DNA from: Tamilnaduibacter salinus
GTDB taxonomy: Bacteria > Pseudomonadota > Gammaproteobacteria > Pseudomonadales > Oleiphilaceae
NCBI RefSeq assembly: GCF_003096655.1
Contig: NZ_QEKQ01000009.1
Location: 70,937 to 134,936, forward strand
DNA: 64,000 nt
Direction: 5' to 3'
Shown: positions 34,867-44,603 of the stretch, piece after piece
How the letters are laid out: every line of letters begins with the position of its first letter
How positions within the stretch are numbered: the stretch's first letter is position 1
Notes under the pieces: model-generated
What the model saw: the letters and a program-made list of their open reading frames with translations, nothing else
Told to the model about the DNA's origin: nothing
The model's database searches: none
Program-made: the position numbers and the translations under genes

Positions 34867-35476
34867 TAACCGCCCCCGCCTGATTTACCTGCACGGATTC
34901 AAGAGTTCCCCCGGCTCGGAAAAGGTCGGAGAGCTGCGTGAAACGCTGGAGCGACTTCAGGTGCCGGTGGAGCTGGTTGTGCCCTCGCTTGGGTTCGAGC
35001 CTGAGCGTGCGCTGACCAGAGCCTGTGAGCCGGTTGAGGCGGTGCTGGGGCAGCGCCCCTGTGGTCTGATCGGCTCGTCGCTGGGCGGTTACTACGCGAC
35101 GGTCGTCAGTGCCCGCTATGGCGTGCCGGCGGCACTGGTCAACCCGGCCGCCTATCCCTATCGGCTGTTGCGGGATTATCTTGGCGAGCAGACCAACCTT
35201 CATACGGGCGAAACCTTTACGGTCACCGAGGCGCATATGCAGCAACTGACGGATATGGACCCGGGGGATCACCCGGACCCATCCCAACTGCTTGTCTTGC
35301 TTCAGACCGGTGACGAGACACTGGATTATCGGGAGGCGTGGCGCCGTTTTCAGGGCTCGCCCCATTGGCTGCAGGCCGGCGGCGACCACCGGTTCCAGAA
35401 CTTTGCCCGTACAATCCCGTCCATTCTCGCCTTCCTATGGCCCGAATCACGCTCTGGCGGGATTTTTCAGGGGTGA
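34853..35476 (+). CDS. yqiA: YqiA-family esterase
   Basis: Small alpha/beta hydrolase; the E. coli protein hydrolyses palmitoyl-CoA and short esters. 207 residues from GTG 34853, 14 bp inside cpdA. LIYLHGFKSSPGS (10-22) is the oxyanion loop, GSSLGGYYA has the nucleophile Ser76, and the C-terminal LLQTGDETLDY (Asp) and GGDHRF (His) complete the triad. The physiological substrate is unknown. Confidence 0.9.
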   Translation: MTATDNRPRLIYLHGFKSSPGSEKVGELRETLERLQVPVELVVPSLGFEPERALTRACEPVEAVLGQRPCGLIGSSLGGYYATVVSARYGVPAALVNPAAYPYRLLRDYLGEQTNLHTGETFTVTEAHMQQLTDMDPGDHPDPSQLLVLLQTGDETLDYREAWRRFQGSPHWLQAGGDHRFQNFARTIPSILAFLWPESRSGGIFQG

Positions 35477-35563
35477 TGCAACTGCGGTAGACTCTCGCCC
35501 ATGGGCTCCGGTCGTGTTCTTGGCCGGAACGATAAGAACGACGAACGATCAAGGGTGACCGTC

Positions 35564-35956
35564 ATGAGCCAGATTCCGGCCGACCTGAAGTATATCGAAA
35601 CCCACCAGTGGGTCCGCGTTTCGGAAGACGGCACGGCAACTGTTGGCGTCACGGATTTTGCCCAGGAGCAGCTGGGCGATGTGGTCTTTGTGGAGCTGCC
35701 GGATCTGGGCGCGACGGTGAACGGCGGTGAGGAAGCCGGCGTGGCGGAATCGGTCAAGTCCGCGTCCGATGTGTTCAGTCCGGTGACCGGCGAAGTCATT
35801 GAACAGAATGAGTCGCTTGAGGACGAGCCGGAAAAGCTTAACGACGATCCCTACGGTGAAGGATGGCTGTTCCGCGTGAAACTCGAGGACGAGGGCGAAC
35901 TTGAAGGCCTGATGGAGCCGGATGCCTACGCGGAGCACGTGAGCGATCAGTCCTAG
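35564..35956 (+). CDS. gcvH: glycine cleavage system H protein
   Basis: Lipoyl carrier that shuttles the aminomethyl group between the P, T and L proteins of glycine cleavage. 130 residues from ATG 35564 with AAGGGTG upstream; an in-frame extension from 35501 is rejected. AESVKSASDVFSPVTG carries Lys65, the lipoylated residue. The chain is very acidic. gcvT and gcvP are not nearby, so this gene is separate from the rest of the pathway. Confidence 0.96.
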   Translation: MSQIPADLKYIETHQWVRVSEDGTATVGVTDFAQEQLGDVVFVELPDLGATVNGGEEAGVAESVKSASDVFSPVTGEVIEQNESLEDEPEKLNDDPYGEGWLFRVKLEDEGELEGLMEPDAYAEHVSDQS

Positions 35957-36028
35957 GAGTCACCCCGCTGATCGCCGGTAAGACCTTTAGCGTCGCTTTG
36001 GTGGTGGTTGTTTGCGTCGCTGGTCCGA

Positions 36029-36901
36029 TCAGTCCCAGTAAGCGTCAATCCCCATGTCGCGGAAATTCTCTGCCATCGTGCTCAGATCGAAGCTCGTCAG
36101 GCCGACGTATTCGAGGACGTCGGTTTCGATCTGCTGCCACTCGTAGTCCTCCTCCTGCTGCCCCAGAACCCGGTAATTGCCACACAGATGCTCGGCGATC
36201 TTCAGGGTGGCCAGAAGCGTTTTCTTGTCACCATGGGTGGCATCCCGGTTGGCAAAGAGCGGAACGACGGTGTGGTGCTCAGCGATGGCATCGCAGATCG
36301 GGCGCGGCAGGTTCCAGGACTTCGCGGTGTAGTAGCCCACCACCGCATGGTTGGTATTGAAGTACCGGTTCTCCATGTCGATGATACGCTCAGTGGGTGA
36401 ACCGTAGGCCTCAATCATGACGTTCTCGTAGTCCCGGAACCGGTCCAGCATCAGTGGGATGCCGGCATTGTGGAACAGGCCCAGCGCGTAGGATTCGTCC
36501 GGGTTGCGGGCGCCAATGTGTTTGGCGATTGTCGCGGAAACCATGGCGATATCGGTGGCGGTGTCCCAGAAGTTCGTCAGGCGGACGATGGCGTCGTCGG
36601 ACATCTCGCCTTTGATGGACAGACCGTTGACGATGTTGACGACCGTTGAAGGGCCCAGAAGGTCCAGCGCCTGCTCAATGGAGGTGATCTTGTTGCGCAG
36701 GCCGTAGAAAGGACTGTTCACGAACTTGAGCATCATGCCCGATAGCGATACATCCTGCCGGATCAACTGCGCGATCTGATCCGTGTCCGACGAGGGCATG
36801 GCCTGCTCCATCTGCAGGTCCACCAGAATCTGGGGCTGCGGCGGGATGCGGATGCCCTGGAGAATGGTCTGGATCTGATCGTTGGAGAGTTCGGGCGGCA
36901 T
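36029..36901 (-). CDS. HDOD domain protein
   Basis: 290 residues matching one HDOD domain: IPPQPQILVDLQ near the start, LIRQDVSLSGMMLKFVNSPFYG (47-68), SIEQALDLLG, and ALGLFHNAGIPLM. HDOD lacks complete HD metal sites and acts in signalling or stress responses in proteobacteria, often with GGDEF/EAL domains, none of which are fused here. It stands alone, convergent with gcvH. Confident as family only. Confidence 0.9.
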   Translation of the reverse strand: MPPELSNDQIQTILQGIRIPPQPQILVDLQMEQAMPSSDTDQIAQLIRQDVSLSGMMLKFVNSPFYGLRNKITSIEQALDLLGPSTVVNIVNGLSIKGEMSDDAIVRLTNFWDTATDIAMVSATIAKHIGARNPDESYALGLFHNAGIPLMLDRFRDYENVMIEAYGSPTERIIDMENRYFNTNHAVVGYYTAKSWNLPRPICDAIAEHHTVVPLFANRDATHGDKKTLLATLKIAEHLCGNYRVLGQQEEDYEWQQIETDVLEYVGLTSFDLSTMAENFRDMGIDAYWD

Positions 36902-37011
36902 GGCTGGTTCTCATGTGCAGGCTCAACGGATCATCAGTGTAACCAAACCCGACCCGTTTCGCTGTTTCCGAGCGTTACTGGGGTGGCTGATCAGGTCTGT
37001 CGCTGGGGTTG

Positions 37012-38064
37012 CTAATCGCCGGCTCGTGTTTTGAGCTGCGCCAGCGCCTCCAGCACCGGATCAATCGACTCACCGAAGGGTGACTCCGGCAGCCTGCGGA
37101 TGGCTTCCTCCAGGGACTGAAGTGCGGTCGACAGGGCCTCCGGCTCGTCGTCTTCCGCCAGGGCGGGCAGCCAGGATGTTCGCAGATCGGAAATCAGGTG
37201 CTGCCACTCGGCCATGTCGGCGCCGGCCCAGGGGCTGTGCGCGACGGGCATTCCCTCTTCCGTCTGACCCGACGGGTGGTTCTGGCGTCTTTCCAGAACC
37301 TCGCCCAACGTTGTCTCGAGTGTGTCTGTGAGGACGCCAGTGACGCTTTCGGTCCTGGCCATCCGCTGATGGAGCGCACGGAGCAGATAGGCCTGGTTCG
37401 GCGGCGTGCACAGAGCGTTGAGGTCGTTCTCCAGACGTTCGGCAATCAATCGGAGAAGCGTGCGCCGACGGCGTTGGGTTCGGACGCCTTGATTGTCACC
37501 GTCTTGCGCGGATTCGTAAATCTGGGCCGGATGGACCTCTCCCGGTCGTTCCCACAGGAGAAATTCCATGGGATGAAAGCCGAGGGTCAGGTAATAGAAG
37601 TCGATCGACTGGTGCGCGTTTTTAAGAAACGACGGGGTCAGGGGCGTTTCCGAGTAGACCAGCCCGCTGTTTGGGTAGCCAGGCACCTGATCCAGGTAGC
37701 CGGGCAGTATGGGGTGCGCATCCACCGGATCGCGCCGGCCCTGATACCAGTGGGGCGGTGCCGTGTCAGCCAGCTGGTAGAGCAGGGCGATGGCCTGGTA
37801 TTCCCGGTGGGCGGCCTTCCATGCGACTTTTGCGGTGTTCAGGCTGTCCGGTGTCGGCTCGTTGAGCAGCCCGTTCACGGCATCGCTGAGCGCGCTGGCG
37901 CTGTCGCAACTGTCGATCAACTGCCCGCGGACCAGGGTTTTCAGGTTGTCCGAGAGCGCCGTGCCAGCTGAGGAGGCGACTGTCGGGGGCGGTTCTGGCG
38001 CTGAGTCGCAACCGGCGAGCACCAGCACGATAAGGCCAATTCCGAACCACCTCCGTACCATCAC
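37012..38064 (-). CDS. imelysin-family lipoprotein
   Basis: 350 residues with a lipoprotein signal ending in VLVLAGC (Cys19). GFHPMEFLLW (162-171) is the GxHxxE motif of imelysins (M75), which are periplasmic, mostly linked to iron uptake and apparently not proteolytic. Other conserved parts are AWKAAHREYQAIALLYQ and NAHQSIDFYYLTLG. Its start overlaps the stop of the HAD phosphatase gene upstream (ATGA), implying co-translation. Iron binding is a family-based inference. Confidence 0.85.
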   Translation of the reverse strand: MMVRRWFGIGLIVLVLAGCDSAPEPPPTVASSAGTALSDNLKTLVRGQLIDSCDSASALSDAVNGLLNEPTPDSLNTAKVAWKAAHREYQAIALLYQLADTAPPHWYQGRRDPVDAHPILPGYLDQVPGYPNSGLVYSETPLTPSFLKNAHQSIDFYYLTLGFHPMEFLLWERPGEVHPAQIYESAQDGDNQGVRTQRRRRTLLRLIAERLENDLNALCTPPNQAYLLRALHQRMARTESVTGVLTDTLETTLGEVLERRQNHPSGQTEEGMPVAHSPWAGADMAEWQHLISDLRTSWLPALAEDDEPEALSTALQSLEEAIRRLPESPFGESIDPVLEALAQLKTRAGD

Positions 38065-38720
38065 GCCTCCCGCAGTGAGAGCACCGGCCAGCCGCGTTCG
38101 CGGGCGGAGGAAGCCAGGGTCGGATCAGGGTCCACCGCAACGGGGTGACCAACGCGCTCCAGAAGTGGCAGGTCGTTGTGGGAGTCGCTGTAGAACCAGG
38201 CCGTGTCCAGGTCGTGGTGGTGGCCCTCAAGCCAGGCTTCCAGTCGAGCCACCTTGCCGTCCCGGAAGCTGGGCGTGCCGGATACCCGCCCCGTATAGCG
38301 ACCGTTGACCATTTCCGGCTCAGTGGCAATCAGGTCATCGACACCGAGCCAGTCGGCAATGGGCTGGGTCACGAACCGGTTTGTCGCCGTGATGATCAGC
38401 AGGGTGTGGCCGTCTTCCCGGTGCCGGCGCAACAGGTCGAATGCGGCGTTCAGGCCCATGGGTTCCACGCACTCCGACATGAACCGGCGACGCAGAGCCT
38501 CCAGTTCGGCGGGCTCGTGACGGGCCAGTGGTTCCAGCGCAAAGGCCAGGTAGCGGTGGATGTCCAGGCTGCCATCGAGATAGGCCTGATAGAAGCGGTC
38601 ATTGGCGCGCTGGTACGCATCGGCGTCCACCACGCCTTCACGAACCAGAAATTCGCCCCAGGCGTGGTCGCTGTCACCCCGGATCAGGGTATTGTCGAGA
38701 TCGAATATCGCCAGGCTCAC
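38061..38720 (-). CDS. HAD-IB family hydrolase (SerB-like)
   Basis: 219-residue phosphatase: FDLDNT (6-11, nucleophile Asp7 and acid Asp9), a helical cap, LLIITATNRF (motif II Thr), then DGKVARLEAWL with the conserved Lys and YSDSHNDLPLLE (motif IV). HAD-IB members act on phosphoserine, histidinol phosphate or phospholipid phosphates, so the substrate is open. The same gene lies divergent to rppH-ptsP in pseudomonads. Confidence 0.88.
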   Translation of the reverse strand: MSLAIFDLDNTLIRGDSDHAWGEFLVREGVVDADAYQRANDRFYQAYLDGSLDIHRYLAFALEPLARHEPAELEALRRRFMSECVEPMGLNAAFDLLRRHREDGHTLLIITATNRFVTQPIADWLGVDDLIATEPEMVNGRYTGRVSGTPSFRDGKVARLEAWLEGHHHDLDTAWFYSDSHNDLPLLERVGHPVAVDPDPTLASSARERGWPVLSLREA

Positions 38721-38890
38721 GGTGGCATCCCCGTCTGTCAGTGATGACGGGCAGTTTACCGAAACGGCCCTCGTTTGCCGACGGGTATCCTATCTGCAAG
38801 AATGAGAATAACTTGGGTAAATTGTGGCAGCTGCGCTGGATGGCCCTGTGCCCGAATCGCGCAGCGCCAGAAGATGAATAGGATAACAAC

Positions 38891-39397
38891 GTGATCGACT
38901 CCGACGGTTTCAGACCGAACGTCGGAATCATTCTGGCCAACCATCGGGGTGAGGTTCTCTGGGCACGACGCATCGGACAGAACGCCTGGCAGTTTCCACA
39001 GGGCGGCATTGACCGGAACGAGTCGCCCGAACAGGCGCTTTACCGTGAGCTGGGAGAGGAGGTCGGGCTCGGGCAGCAGGATGTGGAAATCATCAGCTGT
39101 ACGCGCGGCTGGCTTCGCTACCGTCTGCCCCGGCGCATGGTGCGTTACCACTCACAACCGGTGTGCATTGGGCAAAAGCAGAAATGGTTCCTGCTCAGAT
39201 TAATGTCATCGGATGAGGCGGTGTCCGTCGAAGAGACGGACTCGCCAGAATTCGACGGCTGGCAATGGGTCAGCTATTGGTATCCGCTCGGGCAGGTGGT
39301 TTCCTTCAAACGAGAGGTCTACCGCCGCGCCCTGCGGGAGTTGGCCCCGAGGCTGTTCCACGACCTGGAGCAGCGTTTGACGCAGAACAACAGGTGA
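38891..39397 (+). CDS. rppH: RNA pyrophosphohydrolase
   Basis: Removes pyrophosphate from 5' ends of mRNA to trigger RNase E decay. 168 residues from GTG 38891. The Nudix box (G38 to L60, REL-GEE-VGL) and WQFPQGG with [10 protein letters not shown] upstream are RppH-specific. Downstream ptsP begins 13 bp after its stop, so the two are co-transcribed, as in many gammaproteobacteria. Confidence 0.96.
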   Translation: MIDSDGFRPNVGIILANHRGEVLWARRIGQNAWQFPQGGIDRNESPEQALYRELGEEVGLGQQDVEIISCTRGWLRYRLPRRMVRYHSQPVCIGQKQKWFLLRLMSSDEAVSVEETDSPEFDGWQWVSYWYPLGQVVSFKREVYRRALRELAPRLFHDLEQRLTQNNR

Positions 39398-39410
39398 CGA
39401 ACAACCCTCT

Positions 39411-41723
39411 ATGCTGAGCACGCTTCGAAGCATCGTACAGGAGGTCAATGGTGCCCGGGATCTTCAGGAGTCTCTGGACATCATTGTGTCCCGTGTTCAG
39501 TCGGCCATGGACACCGAGGTCTGCTCGGTCTATCTGCACGACCCGGATTCCAACAAGTACATCCTGATGGCCACCGAGGGCCTCTACAAAGAGGCCATTG
39601 GCCGGGTCAGCATGTCCCAGTCCGAAGGGCTGATCGGGCTTGTGGGCGCTCGAGAGGAGCCCATCAACCTGGAGGATGCGACTCAGCATCCCCGCTATCG
39701 GTATTTCCCCGAGACCGGTGAGGAACGCTTCCGTTCATTCCTTGGCGTTCCCATCATTCACCACCGACGGGTACTGGGTGTACTGGTGGTGCAGCAGCGG
39801 GACAGTTCCCGCTGCTTCAACGAGGGTGAGGAAGCCTTCCTGGTTACCATTTCCGCCCAACTGGCGGGCGTGATTGCCCACAGTGAGGCGACCGGGGCGA
39901 TCAGTGGTCTGTCGCTGACCGGTGAGGAGTCCTCCGAGGACGTCAGCTTCCGGGGCGTGGCTGGCGCAACCGGTGTGGCCATTGGCGCGGGGGTCGTGGT
40001 TTACCCTCCGGCGGATCTGGACGCCGTGCCGGACAAGACCGTTTCCGACCCGGAAGCGGAGTGCGAGCACTTCCGTCAGGCTGTTGTTGCGGTGCGGGAG
40101 GATATCCAGCTCGTGGCCGAGCGGCTTGCTCCTCAGCTTCGTCCCGAAGAGCAGGCGCTCTTTGACGTCTATCTCCGGATTCTTGACGACAATGCCCTGC
40201 CAGGCGAAGTCATACGCCGTATCGAAGACGGGCAGTGGTCCCAGGGGGCGCTCAAGCAGGTGGTGCAGCAGTACGTGCGCCATTTCGAGCTGATGGGGGA
40301 TCTCTACCTGCGCGAGCGCGCAGTGGATATCCGGGATCTGGGGCGCCGTTTGTTGTCCCGTCTCCAGGAAGGCGAGCAGGAGGAGGTCACCTACCCGGAT
40401 CGGACCATCCTCGTCAGCGATGAACTCACGCCGGCCATGCTTGGCGAGGTCCCGCGCGGTCAACTCGCCGGCCTGGTGTCGGTGCGCGGCTCGAGCAACT
40501 CGCACGTAACGATCCTGGCCCGCGCGATGGGGGTGCCGACGGTCATGGGGATGGTGGACATGCCCGTCAATCGCCTCAACGGCCGGGAGTTGATCGTCGA
40601 TGGCTTTGAGGGGGTGATCTATGCGTCACCATCCCAGGAGCTGCGGGCGATCTATCAGGAAATCTGCGACGAGGAAGACGAGCTGTTCCGCGGCCTCGAG
40701 GAACTGCGGGACAAGCCCTGTATCACGCTGGACGGGCAGCGTGTGTCGTTGCTGGTCAACACGGGGCTGGTCACCGACGTTGCCCGCTCGATCAGTCATG
40801 GCGCCGAAGGCATCGGTCTGTATCGCACTGAAGTGCCGTTCATGATTAATGAGCGTTTCCCTTCTGAGCAGGAGCAGCGGGCCTACTATCGCGAACAGCT
40901 TGAGGCCTTTGCCCCCAACGCCGTGACCATGCGGACGCTGGATATTGGGGGTGACAAGGCGCTGACCTATTTCCCGATCAGCGAGGAGAACCCTTTCCTG
41001 GGCTGGCGCGGCATCCGGGTCACACTGGATCACCCGGAGATCTTTCTGGTTCAGGTCCGGGCCATGCTCAAGGCGAGCGAAGGGCTCGACAACCTCCGAA
41101 TCATGCTGCCGATGGTCAGCAACGTCTCGGAAGTCGAGGAATCGCTGCATCTGATCTATCGCGTTTACCATGAAGTGCGCGAGGAGGGGTACAACGTCAC
41201 CATGCCCCGGGTCGGTGTTATGATCGAGGTGCCGGCGGCTGTTTATCAGGTGCGGGAGCTCGCGGACCGGGTCGACTTCCTGTCCGTGGGCTCCAACGAC
41301 CTGACGCAGTACCTGCTGGCGGTGGACCGGAATAACCCACGGGTGGCGTCGCTGTATCATTCGTTCCATCCCGCGGTGCTTCAGGCGCTGGTGCAGATTG
41401 TGGAGGGCGGGCACGCCGTTGGAAAGCCTGTCAGCATCTGTGGTGAGCTGGCGGGGGACCCCGGGGGTGCCGTTTTGCTCATGGCCATGGGCTACGATGC
41501 CCTGTCGATGAACGCGGCCAGCCTGCCGAAGGTGAAATCGGTGATCCGCAGTATCACGTCTGACTGGTCCCGGGAACTGTTGCATGACGTGCTGGAGCTG
41601 GACTCGCCCCACGTCATCAAGAGTTGTGTGGACCTGGCGTTGAGAAGTGCCGGTTTCGGGCGCTATCTGCGTCCGGAGCGGAGTTTTGCGGCGGCGCCCC
41701 GGTATCGGAGTGCTGTGGAATAG
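39411..41723 (+). CDS. ptsP: phosphoenolpyruvate-protein phosphotransferase of the nitrogen PTS (EI-Ntr)
   Basis: Transfers phosphate from PEP to NPr, linking nitrogen and carbon state to regulation. 770 residues: a GAF domain (about 1-165, sensing glutamine and alpha-ketoglutarate in E. coli), the PEP-utiliser N-terminal and swivelling His domain with RGSSNSHVTILARAMGVPT (active His near residue 364), and a TIM-barrel PEP-binding domain ending with PVSICGELAGDP. All parts are intact. NPr and EIIA-Ntr genes are not in this window. Confidence 0.96.
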   Translation: MLSTLRSIVQEVNGARDLQESLDIIVSRVQSAMDTEVCSVYLHDPDSNKYILMATEGLYKEAIGRVSMSQSEGLIGLVGAREEPINLEDATQHPRYRYFPETGEERFRSFLGVPIIHHRRVLGVLVVQQRDSSRCFNEGEEAFLVTISAQLAGVIAHSEATGAISGLSLTGEESSEDVSFRGVAGATGVAIGAGVVVYPPADLDAVPDKTVSDPEAECEHFRQAVVAVREDIQLVAERLAPQLRPEEQALFDVYLRILDDNALPGEVIRRIEDGQWSQGALKQVVQQYVRHFELMGDLYLRERAVDIRDLGRRLLSRLQEGEQEEVTYPDRTILVSDELTPAMLGEVPRGQLAGLVSVRGSSNSHVTILARAMGVPTVMGMVDMPVNRLNGRELIVDGFEGVIYASPSQELRAIYQEICDEEDELFRGLEELRDKPCITLDGQRVSLLVNTGLVTDVARSISHGAEGIGLYRTEVPFMINERFPSEQEQRAYYREQLEAFAPNAVTMRTLDIGGDKALTYFPISEENPFLGWRGIRVTLDHPEIFLVQVRAMLKASEGLDNLRIMLPMVSNVSEVEESLHLIYRVYHEVREEGYNVTMPRVGVMIEVPAAVYQVRELADRVDFLSVGSNDLTQYLLAVDRNNPRVASLYHSFHPAVLQALVQIVEGGHAVGKPVSICGELAGDPGGAVLLMAMGYDALSMNAASLPKVKSVIRSITSDWSRELLHDVLELDSPHVIKSCVDLALRSAGFGRYLRPERSFAAAPRYRSAVE

Positions 41724-41805
41724 GGTGTTTACTCTAACCCGGCCTGATAGCTTTCCAGAGGAATCCGGCATACGGTCGGTAATATGGCAGTGACAGAGGG
41801 TGTTG

Positions 41806-43038
41806 ATGGCGGTCAGATCAACGGACAACACAGAGCGGCCCCGCATCGGGCTGGCACTGGGCGGCGGCGGTCCGCTCGGTGGGATCTATGAAATCGGTGC
41901 CCTCCGTGCGCTGGATGAAGCGCTGGACGGGGTGGATTTCAATGATCTGGATGTGTATGTCGGCGTTAACGCCGGGTCCTTCGTCAGTGCCAACCTGGCG
42001 AATCAGATGACCACCGCTCAGTTGTGCCGGATTTTCGTCAAGAACGAAGCGGAAGTGCATCCGTTCCACCCGGAGGTGTTCTACAGGCCAGCATTCCGGG
42101 AGCTTGGGCGGCGTCTGTTGTCCGCGCCGGGGCTGCTGACCGAGGCGGTCACCCGCTTTCTGAACAATCCCTACGACCAGAGTTTTCTCGAAGCGCTGAC
42201 GGTTCTCTCTCAGGTCGCACCAGCGGGTCTGTTCGACAATGAAGGGCTGCAGGACTACCTGGCTCGCACCTTTACCATGCTGGGCCGTACCAACGACTTC
42301 CGGCGTCTGCGGCGCAGCCTCTATGTGGTGGCGGCCGATGTGGAGAGCACGGAAGCGGTCTGTTTCGGGGCGCCGGGGTATGACCACGTGCCCATCTCCC
42401 GCGCCATTCAGGCGAGCACGTCGTCACCGGGCGTGTACCTTCCCGTGGAAATCGATGGTCGCTATTATCTGGATGGCACGATCCGTAAAGGCCTGCACGC
42501 TTCCGTCGCCTTTGAGGATGGTGCGGACCTGGTGCTGGCGGTGAATCCCCAGGTGCCGATCGATGCCAGTGCGGCCGTTCGCAACGGCTCCATGAAGCCA
42601 GGGGCCATTACCCACTCGGGCATGCCAAACGTCCTGTCCCAGACGTTCCGGACCATGGTGTACTCACGGATGCAGTCCGGCATTGCTCAGTATGCCCGCG
42701 ACTATCCGGATCGGGATATCCTGTTGTTCGAACCGACACGGGATGATGCCAAGCTGTTTTTCTCCAACGTGTTCAGCTTCAAGTCCCGTCGCATGGTCTG
42801 TGAGCACGCCTACCAGATGACCCGGCGCGACCTTCTGTCCCGGGCTGACGACCTCGAGCGTCGCCTGGCGCCATATGGTGTCACCGTCAATCGGGAGGTG
42901 CTGGAAGACAGGAATCGAACAATCAGCACGAGCCTGTACGGTGAAATGCTGCCGCTCTACGTGGCGAAGGGTGGGAAAAGGCGTGGCGTCGCCGACCGTC
43001 TTGATAACGTGACCGACCTGTTTCGGAAGGCGCAGTAA
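41806..43038 (+). CDS. patatin-like phospholipase family protein with altered nucleophile
   Basis: 410 residues from ATG 41806 with GAGGGTG upstream. The oxyanion loop IGLALGGGGPLGG (14-26) and the Asp of the dyad, YLDGT (D223), fit the patatin fold. The nucleophile elbow, normally GxSxG, reads GVNAG (53-57): the serine position is Asn55, with Ser58 two residues after the Ala. Catalysis by the standard Ser-Asp dyad therefore seems lost unless Ser58 substitutes. The C-terminal 150 residues are unlike plain patatins. It follows ptsP by 82 bp on the same strand. Confidence 0.82.
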   Translation: MAVRSTDNTERPRIGLALGGGGPLGGIYEIGALRALDEALDGVDFNDLDVYVGVNAGSFVSANLANQMTTAQLCRIFVKNEAEVHPFHPEVFYRPAFRELGRRLLSAPGLLTEAVTRFLNNPYDQSFLEALTVLSQVAPAGLFDNEGLQDYLARTFTMLGRTNDFRRLRRSLYVVAADVESTEAVCFGAPGYDHVPISRAIQASTSSPGVYLPVEIDGRYYLDGTIRKGLHASVAFEDGADLVLAVNPQVPIDASAAVRNGSMKPGAITHSGMPNVLSQTFRTMVYSRMQSGIAQYARDYPDRDILLFEPTRDDAKLFFSNVFSFKSRRMVCEHAYQMTRRDLLSRADDLERRLAPYGVTVNREVLEDRNRTISTSLYGEMLPLYVAKGGKRRGVADRLDNVTDLFRKAQ

Positions 43039-43048
43039 AGAAATCATT

Positions 43049-43177
43049 GCCACGGAACCCGCGGAAGAACGCGGAAAAGGTTTTAAAGTTTTAAGGTCTT
43101 AAAGTCGAAAAGTCGGCAAGCTGACTGACCATGTCCGAACGGCCACCCGCTTTAAAACTTTCTGACTTTAAAACCTT
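43049..43177. repeat. CCACGGAA repeat and AT-rich inverted repeat between patatin gene and hslU
   Basis: GCCACGGAA (43049-43057) with nearby CGCGGAAG and CGCGGAAAA units also occurs at 52148. AAGGTTTTAAAGT (43077-43089) is perfectly complementary to ACTTTAAAACCTT (43165-43177), an A+T-rich palindrome in otherwise G+C-rich DNA. The genes on both sides converge, so it may serve as a two-way transcript end. Confidence 0.6.
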
Positions 43178-43256
43178 CAGACACACCTGTGTCGTCTGAG
43201 CTTTCAGGTCGTTCCGTAGCCGGATAACAAAAGCCATCCCTGGCCGTCTCGTCGCC

Positions 43257-44594
43257 TTAGAGAATATACCGACTCAGGTCCTCATCTTCGGACAGGTCGC
43301 CGAGTTTCTCGTCGACATAGTCGGCGGTGATCTCGAAGTTGCCGGTGACGCGGTCTCCGGCATCATAGGAGATTTCCTCCAGCAGCCGCTCCATGACCGT
43401 GTGCAGTCGCCGCGCGCCGATGTTCTCGGTGGACTCGTTCACCTTCCAGGACACCTGCGCCAGTCGCTCGATGGCGTCCTCGGCAAAGGTCAGGTTCACC
43501 TCTTCCGTTTCCATCAGCGCCTCATACTGTTGGACCAGTGACGCTGAAGGCTCGGTCAGGATGCGCTTGAAATCATCCGGTGTGAGAGCCTGGAGTTCTA
43601 CGCGAATGGGAAGCCGGCCCTGCAATTCCGGGATGAGGTCCGACGGCTTGGACAGGTGGAAGGCGCCGGAGGCAATGAACAGGATGTGATCGGTCCGGAC
43701 CATGCCGTACTTGGTGCTCACCGTGCTGCCCTCGATCAGGGGCAGGAGGTCGCGTTGCACGCCTTCCCGCGACACATCGCCGGAGCTGTTTTCGTTTCCC
43801 TTGGCGACCTTGTCGATCTCATCGACAAACACGATGCCATTCTGCTCAACCGCCTCAATGGCCCGTTGCTTGATTTCCTCTTCGTTGACCAGTTTGGCAG
43901 CCTCTTCCTCTTTGGCCGCGGCCATGGCGTCAGCCACCTTCATCTTCCGGGTTTTGCGCCGATCCTGGCTCATGTTGGAGAACAGGTTCTGCAGCTGGCT
44001 GGTCATTTCCTCCATGCCTGGAGGCGCCATGATCTCTACGCCAGCACCGGACTGCGAGACATCGATCTCGATTTCCCGGTCATCCAGCTCGCCCTCCCGC
44101 AGCTTTTTACGGAACAGCTGGCGGGTCGAGTTATCATTCTGGGAACCACTGGACTGACTGTCCTCCTCCAGGCTGCGTGCGGGGGGCAGCAGGGCGTCCA
44201 GCACGCGGTCTTCCGCCGCATCAAGGGCCCGGTGTTCGTGGCGCTTCATTTCCTTTTCGCGAAGCATGGAGACGGCCATATCCGTTAGATCACGGACGAT
44301 CGACTCCACGTCGCGGCCAACATAGCCCACTTCTGTGAACTTTGTGGCCTCGATCTTGAGGAAAGGGGCTTCGGCCAATTTCGCGAGGCGGCGGGCAATT
44401 TCTGTTTTGCCGACGCCGGTCGGACCGATCATGAGGATGTTCTTCGGGGTGATTTCATCGCGCAGAGCGGAATCCAGCTGCATACGCCGCCAGCGATTGC
44501 GCAGGGCGACCGCAACGGCCCGCTTGGCCTCTTCCTGCCCGATAATGTGCTTGTTCAGCTCATGAACGATCTCACGGGGTGTCATTCCAGACAT
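43257..44594 (-). CDS. hslU: ATP-dependent protease ATPase subunit HslU (ClpY)
   Basis: AAA+ unfoldase hexamer that feeds substrates into HslV. 445 residues: GPTGVGKT Walker A (57-64), the variable I domain (about 110-240), [13 protein letters not shown] Walker B, a sensor arginine in [16 protein letters not shown], and a C-terminal tail ending SRYIL that docks into HslV to switch it on. The ATG is 9 bp after hslV, forming the usual hslVU operon. Confidence 0.97.
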   Translation of the reverse strand: MSGMTPREIVHELNKHIIGQEEAKRAVAVALRNRWRRMQLDSALRDEITPKNILMIGPTGVGKTEIARRLAKLAEAPFLKIEATKFTEVGYVGRDVESIVRDLTDMAVSMLREKEMKRHEHRALDAAEDRVLDALLPPARSLEEDSQSSGSQNDNSTRQLFRKKLREGELDDREIEIDVSQSGAGVEIMAPPGMEEMTSQLQNLFSNMSQDRRKTRKMKVADAMAAAKEEEAAKLVNEEEIKQRAIEAVEQNGIVFVDEIDKVAKGNENSSGDVSREGVQRDLLPLIEGSTVSTKYGMVRTDHILFIASGAFHLSKPSDLIPELQGRLPIRVELQALTPDDFKRILTEPSASLVQQYEALMETEEVNLTFAEDAIERLAQVSWKVNESTENIGARRLHTVMERLLEEISYDAGDRVTGNFEITADYVDEKLGDLSEDEDLSRYIL

Positions 44595-44603
44595 GGCAGG
44601 TCA

